Under the pieces are notes generated by a model. It was not told the origin of the DNA, ran no database searches, and saw nothing but the letters and a program-made list of their open reading frames with translations. A program made the translations under genes and the position numbers. 64,000 nt of DNA from a bacterium (GTDB taxonomy: Bacteria > UBA10199 > JAIBAG01): assembly GCA_019695305.1 (NCBI GenBank), contig JAIBAG010000008.1:1-64000 (forward strand), in the 5' to 3' direction. This document shows positions 63,355 through 64,000 of the stretch, in pieces (positions within the stretch are counted from its first letter, which is position 1; every line of letters starts with the position of its first letter).

Positions 63355-63729
63355 ATGGTTATTGATACCTCGGCTCTTTTATCTGTTTTATTTAACGAAC
63401 CTACGGCTTCCTGGGTTTTAGAACAACTGGATCTTCACAAGGGGCAATGGAGAATGAGTACGGTTAATTTGGCCGAGGTATTTATTCTTGTTAAAAAATA
63501 CCAACCCCAACTTTATAAAACAATTGAGACCAATGTTCTTTCAAAACCAATACGGTATGTTCCTCCTCAAATAAAACATGTGCAAGTGGTGGCTGTGGCT
63601 CGCGATAAATATCCCATCAATCTCGGCGATTGCTTTGCCTATGCGCTGGCGATGGATGAAGGCTGCCCCCTCTTAACCCTCGATAAAGATTTTAAAAAAA
63701 CCGATGTTCAGGTGCTGATTCCTCGGTAA
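63355..63729 (+). CDS. vapC: VapC-like PIN-domain ribonuclease toxin
   Basis: PIN-domain toxins cut tRNA or rRNA with a metal held by acidic residues. Visible are D4 in MVIDTSALL, a Glu in NLAEVFIL, and an Asp in INLGDCFAYALAMDEGCPLLTLDKDF (in parts: LGDCFAYALA and LLTLDKDF). At 124 residues the length is normal. Translation is coupled to the antitoxin gene before it. Confidence 0.88.
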   Translation: MVIDTSALLSVLFNEPTASWVLEQLDLHKGQWRMSTVNLAEVFILVKKYQPQLYKTIETNVLSKPIRYVPPQIKHVQVVAVARDKYPINLGDCFAYALAMDEGCPLLTLDKDFKKTDVQVLIPR

Positions 63730-63755
63730 TATTCTCCAAAAACTCTCTTTTTCCC

Positions 63756-63784
63756 GCAACTTTACCCCCTTAATTTGCCGATAA
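63756..63784 (+). promoter_or_regulatory. Sigma-28-like promoter upstream of flhB/sctU
   Basis: GCCGATAA at 63777-63784 equals the complete -10 consensus of flagellar sigma-28 (FliA). The -35 candidate GCAACTTT (63756-63763) matches TAAAGTTT at five of eight bases, with a 13-base spacer instead of 11. It lies 60 bases before the start codon. Confidence 0.4.
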
Positions 63785-63844
63785 TACTACTAAGAGTACT
63801 TTTAAGGTTCATCCAAACCATGTACACTCATTTATAGGTAAATT

Positions 63845-64000
63845 ATGGCCGACGATTCATCCCAAGAGAAAACCGAAGACGCGACCCCCAAACGCTTAAG
63901 GGAAGCCCGCGACAAAGGGCAGGTGCCTAAAAGTAAGGATGTAAGCCAGGTGGCAGTTTTAGTGTTATGCTTTATTGCCATGGCTGCCTCTATGAGTTAC
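63845..64000 (+). CDS. flhB: FlhB/SctU family export switch protein, N-terminus only
   Basis: The first 52 residues (EKTEDATPKRLREARDKGQVPKSKDVSQ in parts: EKTEDATPKRLREARDKGQV, PKSKDV) are the typical opening of the family that sets substrate specificity in flagellar or type III secretion export. A first transmembrane helix begins at the edge. The gene runs out of the window. Flagellar FlhB and injectisome SctU cannot be fully separated from this part; the sigma-28-like site upstream favours FlhB. Confidence 0.85.
   Translation, partial: MADDSSQEKTEDATPKRLREARDKGQVPKSKDVSQVAVLVLCFIAMAASMSY

Overview
The window looks like a chromosome segment of an uncultivated Gram-negative (diderm) bacterium of deltaproteobacterial type. 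The evidence is a set of lipobox-bearing lipoproteins, a PorV-like outer-membrane protein, an NtrB/NtrC sigma-54 pair, a SecA with a C-terminal zinc-binding motif, an F0 operon carried without F1 genes, and an FlhB/SctU start at the right edge. The taxonomic placement is inference; there is no rRNA or marker comparison here. The DNA is moderately AT-rich, and codon use looks much the same throughout, including in the giant gene.

Left part (1-11.1 kb): a MAPEG protein with an unclear 5' end; a two-gene operon of a nucleotidyltransferase/CDP-alcohol phosphotransferase fusion and a radical SAM enzyme; 3-hydroxybutyryl-CoA dehydrogenase; an Ig/cohesin-like lipoprotein; an operon of DUF971 protein, ECF sigma factor, zinc-finger anti-sigma factor with TPRs, and lytic transglycosylase; a Dus enzyme; and an AAA/DUF4143 ATPase preceded by operator-like palindromes.

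Centre (11.5-38 kb): one uninterrupted reading frame of 8,362 codons, followed with an ATGA overlap by a 477-codon frame. Together they appear to encode one roughly 8,840-residue multidomain protein whose PP2C phosphatase domain is cut by the junction. Recognisable modules are four HopA1-like domains (the family of phospho-Ser/Thr lyases and type III effectors), a pyruvate-phosphate-dikinase-like ATP-grasp plus swivelling-His unit, an FHA-like fold, three zincin-like modules of which only one keeps HExxH, several arrays of alpha-helical repeats, a long internal duplication, a coiled coil and a Gly/Ala-rich hydrophobic stretch. There is no Sec signal. This is the most unusual object in the window. 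Its modules suggest a single polypeptide that writes, reads, removes and eliminates phosphate groups, but that function is hypothesis only.

Right part (38-64 kb): a nucleotidyltransferase/winged-helix toxin-antitoxin-like pair with tandem palindromic operators; NtrB/NtrC-like kinase and regulator, the kinase carrying a palindromic element inside its coding sequence; thiE, secA, argJ, gloB and a P-loop/dCMP-deaminase fusion, several separated by different small inverted-repeat elements; three tandem paralogous secreted lipoproteins with swapped C-terminal modules and a relic C-terminal end; a PorV-like protein, a TPR lipoprotein, an alpha/beta hydrolase and a TPR protein; the F0 genes (AtpZ, AtpI, a, c) ending in a strong terminator; a VapBC pair; and the start of flhB (or sctU) behind a sigma-28-like -10 element. 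No tRNA, rRNA, CRISPR array or complete insertion sequence was seen.
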